From: Mediterranea sp. An20
GTDB taxonomy: Bacteria > Bacteroidota > Bacteroidia > Bacteroidales > Bacteroidaceae
Reading direction: 5' to 3'
Length of the DNA: 64,000 nt
Assembly (NCBI RefSeq): GCF_002160055.1
Contig: NZ_NFJV01000002.1
Span: 172,800 to 236,799 of the forward strand
In this document: positions 27,013 through 34,372 of the stretch, piece by piece
Numbering within the stretch: the stretch's first letter is position 1
How the letters are laid out: the number at the start of each line of letters is the position of its first letter
Notes under the pieces: generated by a model
Told to the model about the DNA's origin: nothing
Databases searched by the model: none
What the model saw: only the letters and a program-made list of their open reading frames with translations
Made by a program: the position numbers and the translations under genes

Positions 27013-27806
27013 ACGCTGGCTTTGATGGCTTTGATGACGGCCGAGGCGAAGCCGGCGTGTTCCAGTTCGTTGAGGCCGCGGATGGTGTAGCCTCCTGGTG
27101 TGCAGATTTCCTTAATCTTCATCGAAGGCTGCACGGAGGGTTTCTCCTGAATGAGGGAGCCGGCGCCAATGACACATTGGGCGGTCATCTTCAGAGCCTC
27201 GTCCGAACCGAGCCCCAGTTCGACACCTGCCTGCACAGCAGCGCGGATATAGGTCAATACGTAGGCCATGCCGCAAGATGCCAGGGCAGCAGCGGCGTTG
27301 AGCTTCTCTTCGGGCAAGGTCATGACCGGCCCCAGGGGCGACAAAAGGTCAGTGAGGAACTTCAATTGTACCGGGTTGGCGGCCAAGGACGAAACGAGGG
27401 TCATGCTGCGGCCGATGGTGGCAGCAATGTTGGGCATGACGCGGAAGTAGGCCATGGCCGGAGCGCGGTTGTAACGATCTTTGCACGAAAGAATGGAGGT
27501 GATGTTGTTGATGGTCAGTCCGGCCACCACGGAGGCAAGCATCTGTCCATCGTGCAGGGGCATCTCCATGAGCACGTCGGGGGCTATATTGGGCTTGACG
27601 GCCAGGATGACCAAATCGGCTTCTTTCACGGCCTGGATGTTCGAGGTAGTGATGCTCATACCCGGAAATTCGGTCTTCAAGGCGTTTAGCTTTTCTTCCG
27701 AAGGGTTGGATACGATGATGTCTTCTGGCTGAGCCATGTCACCCCAGGCCAGTCTGCGGGCTATGGCGCTTCCCATGTGTCCCGCTCCAATGATGGCTAT
27801 TTTCAT
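27009..27806 (-). CDS. proC: Pyrroline-5-carboxylate reductase
   Basis: A 265-residue enzyme for the last step of proline synthesis (P5C to proline, NAD(P)H). N-terminal Rossmann motif IIGAGHMGSAIARRL; ILAVKPNIAPDVL; SVVAGLTINNI; FRVMPNIAATIGRSMTLVSS; C-terminal helical dimerisation domain with ALASCGMAYVLTYIRAA and ICTPGGYTIRGLNELE. It lies with the arginine genes on the same strand but has its own promoter (TACTTTTG at 27834-27841). Confidence 0.96.
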   Translation of the reverse strand: MKIAIIGAGHMGSAIARRLAWGDMAQPEDIIVSNPSEEKLNALKTEFPGMSITTSNIQAVKEADLVILAVKPNIAPDVLMEMPLHDGQMLASVVAGLTINNITSILSCKDRYNRAPAMAYFRVMPNIAATIGRSMTLVSSLAANPVQLKFLTDLLSPLGPVMTLPEEKLNAAAALASCGMAYVLTYIRAAVQAGVELGLGSDEALKMTAQCVIGAGSLIQEKPSVQPSMKIKEICTPGGYTIRGLNELEHAGFASAVIKAIKASV

Positions 27807-27833
27807 ACGTTACTTTTGCTTATGGTTGTGCGA

Positions 27834-27841
27834 CAAAAGTA
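27834..27841 (-). promoter_or_regulatory. -7 element (TACTTTTG) for proC
   Basis: TAnnTTTG match on the minus strand, 27 bp upstream of the proC ATG and 43 bp from the divergent -7 box at 27885. Confidence 0.55.
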
Positions 27842-27884
27842 CGTCTTTCTGTCAAGAAATGCAAGGGATGTGCACCGGATTGCG

Positions 27885-27892
27885 TATATTTG
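27885..27892 (+). promoter_or_regulatory. -7 element (TATATTTG) for the DUF6078-like gene
   Basis: TAnnTTTG match, 19 bp upstream of the ATG at 27912. It excludes the longer frame starting at 27777. Confidence 0.55.
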
Positions 27893-27911
27893 TCAGCAAA
27901 AACAGAATTTT

Positions 27912-28352
27912 ATGGAAGAAAACTTCGATTATAGCTTGGTGCCCAGTCATTTTATTCATTGTTTCCATACCTCCTGTCCGCGGGCTGGCGAATGCCTGAG
28001 GCAGTTGGCGGCGCGGCACGTCACGGCTGTGCGTCCCACGCTCCTGGCGGTCAATCCTGCCGTGTGGGCCGATTGCTCCCTCTTTGTGCCCATCCGTCCC
28101 ATCCGGGTGGCATGGGGCGTGCGCAACCGCATCGACCGCATGCCCCATAAGGAAGCGGAAGGCATGAACTCCTGGTTGAACCGTACTTATTCGCGTATGG
28201 GCCATTCGCGCATTGTGCGCCACCTCAAACCCCTTCTGCCTGCCGACCAGAAACTCGTCTTGGAGGCCTTCCGCCGTTTTGGCGTGATGGACGAGGATGT
28301 GTTTGATTACTGCACCTATACCTACGACTGGAATGCAAAGTCTGGGAAGTAG
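27912..28352 (+). CDS. DUF6078-like protein of unknown function
   Basis: A 146-residue basic protein with MEENFDYSLVPSHFIHCFHT at the N-terminus and several cysteines (HCFHTSCPRAGEC), then NPAVWADCSLF and a C-terminal helical part (RMGHSRIVRHLKPLLPADQK, DEDVFDYCTYTYDW). I recall this type as a small Bacteroidales-restricted family without assigned function. No membrane segment or signal peptide. The Cys pattern could bind a metal. It is followed at once by the 22-bp palindrome array. Confidence 0.65.
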   Translation: MEENFDYSLVPSHFIHCFHTSCPRAGECLRQLAARHVTAVRPTLLAVNPAVWADCSLFVPIRPIRVAWGVRNRIDRMPHKEAEGMNSWLNRTYSRMGHSRIVRHLKPLLPADQKLVLEAFRRFGVMDEDVFDYCTYTYDWNAKSGK

Positions 28353-28456
28353 AGTGTAACAAACGCGTTGTTACGCTGTAACATAGGCTGTTTTACGCTG
28401 TAAAAATGCCCTTGTTACGGTGTAACATAAATAGTGTTATGCAATGTTACAGTGGG
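28347..28456 (+). repeat. Array of 22-bp repeats built on a 15-bp palindrome
   Basis: Three perfect inverted repeats lie exactly 22 bp apart: TGTTACGCTGTAACA (28369), TTTTACGCTGTAAAA (28391) and TGTTACGGTGTAACA (28413). A right half-site TGTAACA at 28355-28361 fits the unit before, and TGTTATGCAATGTTACA at 28435 is a degenerate fifth unit. The change in the second unit is compensated on both sides, which suggests that the symmetry itself is maintained. Confidence 0.75.
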
Positions 28457-28465
28457 AAGAATCCC
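28434..28465 (+). repeat. 32-bp direct repeat, left copy
   Basis: It starts GTGTTATGCAATGTTACAGT and ends GAAGAATCCC. The right copy at 29995-30026 differs at one position only. The two flank the ATPase cassette (1,529 bp between them). Confidence 0.8.
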
Positions 28466-28738
28466 ATCATTGAATATCAGCGGCTATTCATTTTAAAGGT
28501 ACAAGTCGTATTCTGACAGTTAAACGAAGTCGAAAAGAAAATGTAGGGTGTTTACGTTCAATGGCTTTCGCTCATGGTCTTGTACCGCCTTTTCACAGCC
28601 TTTTTGTGGAATTCCCTCTGCCATGCACAAGGCATTGATAGACACGGACTTCATCGTATATGTTTCAGAACGCTTGATTACTTTCGCAGAGATAGTGTTT
28701 TTCTTGTAAATCCATGATTATTACTCAAATAAATTTGT

Positions 28739-28746
28739 TACTTTTG
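28739..28746 (+). promoter_or_regulatory. -7 element (TACTTTTG) for the ATPase gene
   Basis: TAnnTTTG match, 43 bp upstream of the ATG at 28790. Confidence 0.5.
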
Positions 28747-28789
28747 CTGTGAGTAAAAATCTTCATCGCATTGAGTAAAATGTAATAGT

Positions 28790-29974
28790 ATGTATAAACG
28801 AGCAGAATATCAGTTGATTACAGAACGCATGAAAGAGACTCGCAGATTCATCCAAGTTGTGATGGGTGCCCGGCAGATAGGAAAATCAACGGTGGTCAAA
28901 CAAGTGCTGAAAGATTTGGATATGCCTTACCAGTTCTTTTCTGCCGACAATGTGCCGGCTACGAACAGTGCATGGATTTCCGATTGTTGGGCGGCTGTGC
29001 GAAGCTTGAAGGAGAGCAAAGGATGGGGAAGCGTTATCCTTGTAATTGACGAGATACAGAAGATTGCCAATTGGAGCGAGGTGGTGAAAAAGGAGTGGGA
29101 CGATGATACGTTCCATGACCGCGATATTAAGATCTTGCTTTTGGGGAGCAGTCGCGTACTGTTGGAGAAAGGCTTGTCCGAATCATTGGCTGGGCGATTC
29201 GAAGAAATACGCATGAGTCATTGGAGCTATCAGGAAATGAAGGAGTGCTTCGGTTTCTCGCTCGACCAATATATGTTTTACGGAGGCTATCCCGGTGCTG
29301 CCACTTTAATTGGCGATGAAGACCGCTTTAGCCAATACATTCAGTCGGCTATCATTGAGGCGACCATTAACAAAGACATTCTGATGGACACGCCGATAAG
29401 TAAACCAGCTTTACTTCGGCAGACCTTTGAGCTAGGAGCAGCCTATTCGGGCGAATTGCTTTCATTGAACAAGATGTTAGGCTCGCTTCAAGATGCAGGG
29501 AACACAGTAACATTGGCAGGCTATATCAATCTGTTGGACGAAAGCGGATTGCTTTGCGGGCTTCAGAAATTTAGCGTGGATATGGCAAGGCGGCGTGCTA
29601 GTATCCCTAAGTTGCAGGTATATAACAATGCCTTGAAGATGGTGTATAGCCCGTTGACATTTGAACAAGCCATTCTCAACCGTAAGGCATGGGGACGAAT
29701 CTTTGTATCGGGTATTGGAGCTTATTTGGTAAGTCAAGCTTTCGTACATCGTTTTGAAGTATTTTATTGGCGTGAACGGGATGATGAAGTCGATTTCGTC
29801 CTGCGCAAGAAAGGTTCGGTGGTCGCCATTGAGGTGAAAAGCAATGCGGAGAAACGGACAGAAGGATTGGATAAATTCCGCAAACTTTTTAATCCGCAAG
29901 CGGCATTTATTGTAGGTGATGGTGGCATCAGCGCGGAAGATTTCCTTTCGATGGATGTGAGGAAGTTGTTTTGA
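28790..29974 (+). CDS. AAA_14/DUF4143-type ATPase
   Basis: A 394-residue protein of the large prokaryotic ATPase family with an N-terminal P-loop domain and a C-terminal DUF4143 domain. Walker A is GARQIGKST (residues 26-34), Walker B VILVIDEIQ, sensor-1-like ILLLGSS, then SHWSYQEMKE. The C-terminus DEVDFVLRKKGSVVAIEVKS has the D-x(n)-ExK pattern of PD-(D/E)XK nuclease folds. Role unknown; the family is widespread, often sporadic and proposed to be mobile or defence-linked. It runs against the surrounding minus-strand arg/pro genes and lies between 32-bp direct repeats, so it was probably inserted. Confidence 0.88.
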   Translation: MYKRAEYQLITERMKETRRFIQVVMGARQIGKSTVVKQVLKDLDMPYQFFSADNVPATNSAWISDCWAAVRSLKESKGWGSVILVIDEIQKIANWSEVVKKEWDDDTFHDRDIKILLLGSSRVLLEKGLSESLAGRFEEIRMSHWSYQEMKECFGFSLDQYMFYGGYPGAATLIGDEDRFSQYIQSAIIEATINKDILMDTPISKPALLRQTFELGAAYSGELLSLNKMLGSLQDAGNTVTLAGYINLLDESGLLCGLQKFSVDMARRRASIPKLQVYNNALKMVYSPLTFEQAILNRKAWGRIFVSGIGAYLVSQAFVHRFEVFYWRERDDEVDFVLRKKGSVVAIEVKSNAEKRTEGLDKFRKLFNPQAAFIVGDGGISAEDFLSMDVRKLF

Positions 29975-29987
29975 AAAGATAGCTATC

Positions 29988-30071
29988 ATGAATGGTGTTA
30001 CGCAATGTTACAGTGGGAAGAATCCCCAGATGCTCTGCCGCGACTGCAACCGCCGCAAGTCCGGCAAATGA
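29988..30071 (+). pseudogene. 27-codon frame with a zinc-finger/HNH-like tail
   Basis: ATG at 29988 opens MNGVTQCYSGKNPQMLCRDC followed by NRRKSGK and a stop. The CxxC-NRRK end resembles the C-termini of HNH-type or zinc-ribbon proteins. The first part is encoded by the right 32-bp repeat. It is more likely the severed tail of a longer gene than a true mini-protein. Confidence 0.4.
29995..30026 (+). repeat. 32-bp direct repeat, right copy
   Basis: 31 of 32 bases match the copy at 28434-28465 (T to C at the seventh base). It also contains a degenerate unit of the 22-bp palindrome array (TGTTACGCAATGTTACA). Confidence 0.8.
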
Positions 30072-30074
30072 ACG

Positions 30075-30117
30075 AAAATCCCCGCCGGACGAGACCAACT
30101 CGACCGGCAGGGATTTA
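30075..30117. terminator. Hairpin between the ATPase cassette and argD
   Basis: AAATCCC-C-GCCGG (from 30076) pairs with CCGGC-A-GGGATTT (to 30116), one internal mismatch. T-runs on either side are short; it can serve argD on the minus strand. Confidence 0.6.
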
Positions 30118-30144
30118 TCATTGCTATGCTGATTATTAATTGGC

Positions 30145-31266
30145 TTACAATACCTTTGCGAACCGCTCCAGGAACGTGTCTGCCTCGTCCATCGTGAGGC
30201 AGAGGGGCGGAAGCAGGCGGATGACGTTTGTCCCGCTGACGCCCGTGAATACTTTCTGTTCGTGCAGCAGGCGCGAGCGCAGTTCTTTGATGGGTTGTTC
30301 GAACTCCACGCCTATCATGAGGCCGCGGCCACGCACTTCTTTTATCTGCGGCAGCTTTTTCAACTCTTCCAGCAGATGAGCGCCGACGCGGGCGGCATTT
30401 TCTATCAGTCCTTCGCCTTCAATGACATCCAGCACGGCCAAAGCTGCCGCGCACGCCAAGTGGTTGCCGCCGAACGTTGTGCCCAGCTGCCCGTAGACAG
30501 GTGTGAACATCGGGCTGACAAGCAGGGCTCCCATGGGGAAACCGTTGCCGATACCCTTGGCCACGGTAATGAGGTCGGGGCGGATGTCTGTCCATTGGTG
30601 GGCGAAGAAGCGGCCGCTGCGACCGTATCCGCTTTGTATTTCGTCAAGGATGAGGATGGTGCCCGTGCGGGTACATTCCTCGCGTAGAGCCTGCATGAAT
30701 GACGGGTCGGGTACGCGGATGCCGCCTATGCCCTGTATGCCTTCGATGATGACGGCACATACATCGCCCTTGCGCAGCTCGGCCTGCATGGCTTCCGTGT
30801 CGTTCAGGGGCAGGTAGGTGGTATGCTTGTTGTCATTGATGGGGGCGATGATTTTCGGGTTGTCCGTCACTTCTACAGCCAGCGACGTGCGTCCGTGGAA
30901 AGCTTTGCCGAACGACACCACGCGGGTGCGCCCGTTCTGGAACGAGGCCAGCTTCAGAGCGTTCTCGTTGGCTTCAGCGCCGCTGTTAATCAAAAACAGG
31001 GCATAGTCTTCGTATCCGCAGGCATGCCCCAGACGCTCGGCCAGTTGCTGCTGGAGTTTGTTAATGACGGAGTTGGAGTAGAAACCCAGCTGCGCCACTT
31101 GCTTGCTTATCATCTCTACATAATGCGGATGACTGTGACCGATAGAGATGACGGCATGTCCGCCGTAGAGGTCGAGGTACTCGGTGCCTTGCTCGTCCCA
31201 GACGTGGCAGCCCCGACCTTTTACTATATTGATGTCGAATAGGGGGTATACGTCAAAGAGTTTCAT
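30145..31266 (-). CDS. argD: Acylornithine aminotransferase
   Basis: A 373-residue class III PLP aminotransferase of arginine synthesis. Motifs: GTEYLDLYGGHAVISIGHSH near the N-terminus, NSGAEANENALKLA, FHGRTSLAVE, LILDEIQSGYGRSG, the PLP lysine in LITVAKGIGNGFPMG and TTFGGNHLACAAA. Start ATG at 31266 (MKLFDVYPLFDINIVKGRGC); the upstream extension is not family-like. In Bacteroides the pathway is known to use succinylated intermediates, so the substrate may be N-succinylglutamate semialdehyde. Confidence 0.95.
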   Translation of the reverse strand: MKLFDVYPLFDINIVKGRGCHVWDEQGTEYLDLYGGHAVISIGHSHPHYVEMISKQVAQLGFYSNSVINKLQQQLAERLGHACGYEDYALFLINSGAEANENALKLASFQNGRTRVVSFGKAFHGRTSLAVEVTDNPKIIAPINDNKHTTYLPLNDTEAMQAELRKGDVCAVIIEGIQGIGGIRVPDPSFMQALREECTRTGTILILDEIQSGYGRSGRFFAHQWTDIRPDLITVAKGIGNGFPMGALLVSPMFTPVYGQLGTTFGGNHLACAAALAVLDVIEGEGLIENAARVGAHLLEELKKLPQIKEVRGRGLMIGVEFEQPIKELRSRLLHEQKVFTGVSGTNVIRLLPPLCLTMDEADTFLERFAKVL

Positions 31267-31304
31267 TGTCTTAGTTTTTAATTCATGATTAATATTCATT
31301 CGTT

Positions 31305-31388
31305 CTGTCATCCCGAGCGCAGTCGAGGGATCTTACTATCAGTTCCTGTAGGTTTAGTAAGATGTCTCGACTTCGCTCGACATGACAG
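31305..31388. repeat. 84-bp hairpin element (gene-less copy)
   Basis: Left arm CTGTCATCCCGAGCGCAGTC followed by GAGGGATCTTACTA pairs imperfectly with the right arm TAGTAAGATGTCTCGACTTC followed by GCTCGACATGACAG. It matches the arms that flank the GIY-YIG gene next to it. Confidence 0.75.
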
Positions 31389-31414
31389 GGACAGCGGGAT
31401 TCATTCCTTTTGCT

Positions 31415-31789
31415 CTGTTATCCCGTGGTCGAGGGATCTCACTATCGGCTTTGTAGCATTAGAGATAAACTCCTAAGTCTTCCATGTTTGGGTTCAGTCG
31501 CCGTATCAAGGCATATTTCTTTTCCCTTGACCACTTTTTCAGTTGCTTCTCTCTGGCTAAGGCATCGTTGATCATTTGGTATTCCTCATAATATACCAAA
31601 TAATGGCAGTTGTACTTCTTGGTGAAGCCCTCCAACGACCCATTCTTATGCTCTTGATAACGGCGGGCCAGGTCGTTGGTCACTCCGATGTAGAGAACAT
31701 ATTTGTAAGCGTTGGTCATGATGTAAACCCAATATGACATACTGATGCTTTTACGTTAGTGAGATCCTTCACTTCGTTCAGGATGACAG
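31415..31789. mobile_element. GIY-YIG element with inverted terminal arms
   Basis: The left end CTGTTATCCCGTGGTCGAGG then GATCTCAC (31415-31442) and the right end GTGAGATCCTTCACTTCGTT then CAGGATGACAG (31759-31789) are imperfect inverted repeats of one another and relatives of the 84-bp hairpin at 31305. The GIY-YIG gene (31459-31740) fills nearly all the space between. Calling it a mobile element is an inference from this structure. Confidence 0.55.
31459..31740 (-). CDS. Single-domain GIY-YIG nuclease-family protein
   Basis: A 93-residue UvrC N-terminal-like domain. WVYIMTN and LYIGVTNDLARRYQEHKNG give the GIY-YIG core with its catalytic Arg; LVYYEEYQMINDALAREKQL followed by KKWSREKK includes the family Glu. 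There is no DNA-binding partner domain. Such orphan genes are scattered in Bacteroidetes genomes; function unproven. It interrupts the spacing between argC and argD and sits inside the inverted-arm element. Confidence 0.88.
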   Translation of the reverse strand: MSYWVYIMTNAYKYVLYIGVTNDLARRYQEHKNGSLEGFTKKYNCHYLVYYEEYQMINDALAREKQLKKWSREKKYALIRRLNPNMEDLGVYL

Positions 31790-31812
31790 TGCAAGCTGTT
31801 TCTTCAGTTACT

Positions 31813-32781
31813 TTAGAATGCGGAGGGCTTGAGGCGTAAGCCCACCGTTTCCTCCAGGTTGAACATCAGGTTCATATTGTGGACTGCCTGTCCGCTGGCA
31901 CCCTTCAGCAGGTTGTCGATGCAGGAGATGATAAGCAACTTGTCGCCGTGCTTCTCCAGGTGGAGGAGGCACTTGTTGGTGTTCACCACCTGTTTCAGGT
32001 CGATGTTCTTGTCAACCAGGAAGGTGAAGGAATCCTCGGCATAATACTCCTCATAGATGCGCGTCAGTTCCTCGATGCTGCATTTGTTCTTCACCACGAT
32101 GGTGGCAAAGATGCCGCGTGGAAAGTCGCCGCGGTAGGGAATGAAGTCAACGGCTGCGTCGAAGCTGTTCTGCAGTTGCTTCAGGCTCTGGTGGATTTCA
32201 GGCACGTGCTGGTGTTCGAAAGCTTTGTAGACACTCAGGTTGTTGTTGCGCCAGCTGAAGTGGCTTGTAGCGCCCGGCTTGACACCTGCTCCGGTGCTGC
32301 CCGTGATGGCGTTCACCATGATGTCGTCGTTCAACATCAGGTGCTTGGCCAGAGGAAGCAGTCCCAATTGGATGCAGGTGGCGAAGCAACCGGGATTAGC
32401 CACGTGACTGGCCTTGCAGATAGCACGGCGGTTCAGTTCGGGCAGGCCGTAGATGAAGTCGTTGCCTTCGGCCTTCAGGCGGTAGTCCATGGAGAGATCC
32501 ACTACTTTCAGTCCTTCCGGCAGGTTGTGGCTGTCCATGAACTTGCGCGTGTCGCCGTGGGCAGTGCAGAAGAAGAGGCAGTCTATCTCGTCCAGCGGCA
32601 GACGGTCGGTAAAGCGCAGGTCTGTTTCGCCGTAGAGCCCCTCGTGCACGTCGGTCACGCGGTTGCCTGCATTGCTGGCGCTGTTGATGAAGACGATTTC
32701 AGCCTCCGGATGATTGATGAGCAGGCGGATAAGTTCGCCGGCCGTATAGCCGGCGCCGCCGATGATTCCTATCTTTATCAT
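31813..32781 (-). CDS. argC: N-acyl-gamma-glutamyl-phosphate reductase
   Basis: A 322-residue NADPH-dependent reductase of arginine synthesis. Rossmann motif GGAGYTAGEL (8-17), catalytic Cys132 in ASHVANPGCFATC, and SGTGAGVKPG-type loop TGSTGAGVKPGATSHFSWRN. C-terminal NLLKGASGQAVHNMNLM is conserved. It lies 34 bp after the PspC-like gene. As for argD, the acyl group may be succinyl in this genus. Confidence 0.96.
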   Translation of the reverse strand: MIKIGIIGGAGYTAGELIRLLINHPEAEIVFINSASNAGNRVTDVHEGLYGETDLRFTDRLPLDEIDCLFFCTAHGDTRKFMDSHNLPEGLKVVDLSMDYRLKAEGNDFIYGLPELNRRAICKASHVANPGCFATCIQLGLLPLAKHLMLNDDIMVNAITGSTGAGVKPGATSHFSWRNNNLSVYKAFEHQHVPEIHQSLKQLQNSFDAAVDFIPYRGDFPRGIFATIVVKNKCSIEELTRIYEEYYAEDSFTFLVDKNIDLKQVVNTNKCLLHLEKHGDKLLIISCIDNLLKGASGQAVHNMNLMFNLEETVGLRLKPSAF

Positions 32782-32815
32782 GGGAATGAAGAATTAAGAA
32801 TGATGAATGAAGATT

Positions 32816-33025
32816 TTACAGCGTGTCCTGGTAACTCTCCGAGGGGATAACCATCCATAACACGAGGTAGAGGATGAGGCCCGTGAAGAGAGTGAATACG
32901 GCAAACACGGCAAAGCCCGCACGTACGGCGGTCGGGTCGATATCAAAGTACTTGGCCAGGCCGGCGCATACACCTCCCAGCTTGCGGTCGCGCATGGAAC
33001 GGCGGAGTTTCCTTGGTTCGTTCAT
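32816..33025 (-). CDS. PspC-domain small membrane protein
   Basis: A 69-residue protein: KLRRSMRDRKLGGVCAGLAK followed by YFDIDPTAVRAGF and a single hydrophobic segment (FAVFTLFTGLILYLVLWMVI). This is the PspC domain, linked to phage-shock or envelope-stress responses. Unusually it sits between argG (15 bp) and argC (34 bp) in an amino-acid operon. Whether it contributes to arginine physiology is unknown. Confidence 0.9.
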   Translation of the reverse strand: MNEPRKLRRSMRDRKLGGVCAGLAKYFDIDPTAVRAGFAVFAVFTLFTGLILYLVLWMVIPSESYQDTL

Positions 33026-33040
33026 GGTTTCCTGGGCTTA

Positions 33041-34255
33041 TCAGATGTTGTTTAACTCATCCTTATGCCCGGCATAGTAGGCGCGCAGCGGAGTCGACAG
33101 CACCTTGATGAAACCTTTGGCATCTTCTGCTGTCCAGCCTTTCTGCATCTCGCCGTATTCGCCGAACTTGTTCTTCACCAGGTCGTCCGTGCTTTCCACA
33201 CCCACGGTATGGAAGCCGTAGGGGCGCAGTTCGAGGATGGCGGTGCCGTTGACGTTGCGCTGACTGGAGACGAGCATGGCTTCGATGTCACGCATCACCG
33301 GCTCCAGGTATTCGCTCTCGTGCAGGAACATGCCGTACCAGTTGGCCACCTGGTCCTTCCAGTATTGCTGCCATTTGCTCAGCGTGTACTTCTCGAGGAA
33401 GCGGTGCGCACCGATGATGAGCATTGGTGCAGCAGCCTCGAATCCCACGCGTCCTTTAATACCGATGATGGTGTCGCCCACATGCATGTCGCGGCCGATG
33501 GCGTAGGCTGCACCAATTTCCTCTACTTTCTGTATAGCTTTGATGGGGTCGTCGATGCGTTCGCCGTTCACGGCTTTCAGTTCACCCTGCTCGAAGGTAA
33601 GCTTCAACTGTTCTGTTCCTTCCTTGGTGCAGTGTTTCAGGTAGGCACTCTCGGGCAGTCCCTGTGCCGAGTCGAGAATTTCACCGCCGCAGATGCTGGT
33701 CCCCCAGATGCCGACGTTGTAGGAATACTTCAGCTTGGCGAAGTCGGCGGCAAAGCCGTGTTTGTTCAAGTAATCAATTTCTTCCTGGCGGCTCAGGGCC
33801 ATGTCGCGGGTCAGGGTGATAATCTCCACGCCCGGTGCCATCACAAGGAACGTCATGTCGAAGCGCACCTGGTCGTTGCCTGCTCCCGTAGAGCCGTGTG
33901 CGATGGCATCAGCACCGATCTCGTTGGCATAGCGTGCGATGGCCAGTGCCTGGAAGATACGTTCCGAGCTGACCGAGATGGGGTAGGTGCCGTTGCGCAG
34001 CACGTTACCGTAGACCATGTACTTCAAGCTTTTCTCATAATACTCGTGCGTCACGTCTAAAGTGACATATTTCGTTGCGCCCAGCTTGTAGGCATTCTCT
34101 TCGTTCGTTTTCAGTTGTTCGGCGCTGAATCCGCCCGTGTTGGCGCAGGCCGCGTGTACTTCATACCCTTTTTCCTTGGCCAGATACATCACGGTGAACG
34201 AGGTGTCCAGCCCGCCGCTGAATGCGACTACTACTTTCTTTTTCTTCTGTTCCAT
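33041..34255 (-). CDS. argG: Argininosuccinate synthase
   Basis: A 404-residue enzyme that condenses citrulline with aspartate using ATP. The N-terminal PP-loop is VVVAFSGGLDTSFTVMYLAK (SGGLDTS 13-19), with AHGSTGAGNDQVRFD, a further conserved block, and WGTSICGGEILDSAQGLPES. The length is normal. Middle gene of the arg operon, 115 bp after the GNAT gene across an AT-rich repeat. Confidence 0.97.
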   Translation of the reverse strand: MEQKKKKVVVAFSGGLDTSFTVMYLAKEKGYEVHAACANTGGFSAEQLKTNEENAYKLGATKYVTLDVTHEYYEKSLKYMVYGNVLRNGTYPISVSSERIFQALAIARYANEIGADAIAHGSTGAGNDQVRFDMTFLVMAPGVEIITLTRDMALSRQEEIDYLNKHGFAADFAKLKYSYNVGIWGTSICGGEILDSAQGLPESAYLKHCTKEGTEQLKLTFEQGELKAVNGERIDDPIKAIQKVEEIGAAYAIGRDMHVGDTIIGIKGRVGFEAAAPMLIIGAHRFLEKYTLSKWQQYWKDQVANWYGMFLHESEYLEPVMRDIEAMLVSSQRNVNGTAILELRPYGFHTVGVESTDDLVKNKFGEYGEMQKGWTAEDAKGFIKVLSTPLRAYYAGHKDELNNI

Positions 34256-34259
34256 ACTT

Positions 34260-34372
34260 ATTGAATTGAGAATTGAGAATTAAGAATTGAGAAATAATAT
34301 CAGTAGTCTTTTCTGGGGATTTGTCCCGGTCTCCTTGCGTATTTTTCAATTTCTAATTCTCAATTTATAATT
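34260..34372. repeat. AT-rich inverted repeat with AATTGAG heptads (copy 2)
   Basis: The left arm has ATTGAATTGAGAATTGAGAA with further heptads; the right arm TTTTCAATTTCTAATTCTCA. Same design as 26149-26270, again between two minus-strand genes (GNAT stop, argG start). Confidence 0.5.

Larger units (their letters stand above)
28353..28789. other. 437-bp region between the DUF6078-like gene and the ATPase gene
   Basis: It contains the palindrome array, the left 32-bp direct repeat (28434-28465) and, from 28466, the left part of the ATPase cassette. On the minus strand 28520-28654 is an open frame of 44 codons (MKSVSINALCMAEGIPQKGC and onward) that I cannot assign; it may be a gene remnant or chance. 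Confidence 0.5.

Noticed and set aside
28369..28427. Possible CRISPR array at the regularly spaced palindromes
   Set aside because: The spacing of 22 bp leaves only 7 bp between repeats, far too short for spacers, and no cas genes are near.
28520..28654. 44-codon minus-strand frame in the ATPase cassette (MKSVSINALCMAEGIPQKGC and onward)
   Set aside because: It has no recognisable family, no promoter and a length that occurs by chance. I mention it only as a possible remnant.
31305..31388. The 84-bp hairpin as a plain terminator of argC
   Set aside because: It is too long and imperfect, lacks a T-run, and shares its arms with the flanks of the GIY-YIG gene, so it fits a repeat element better.
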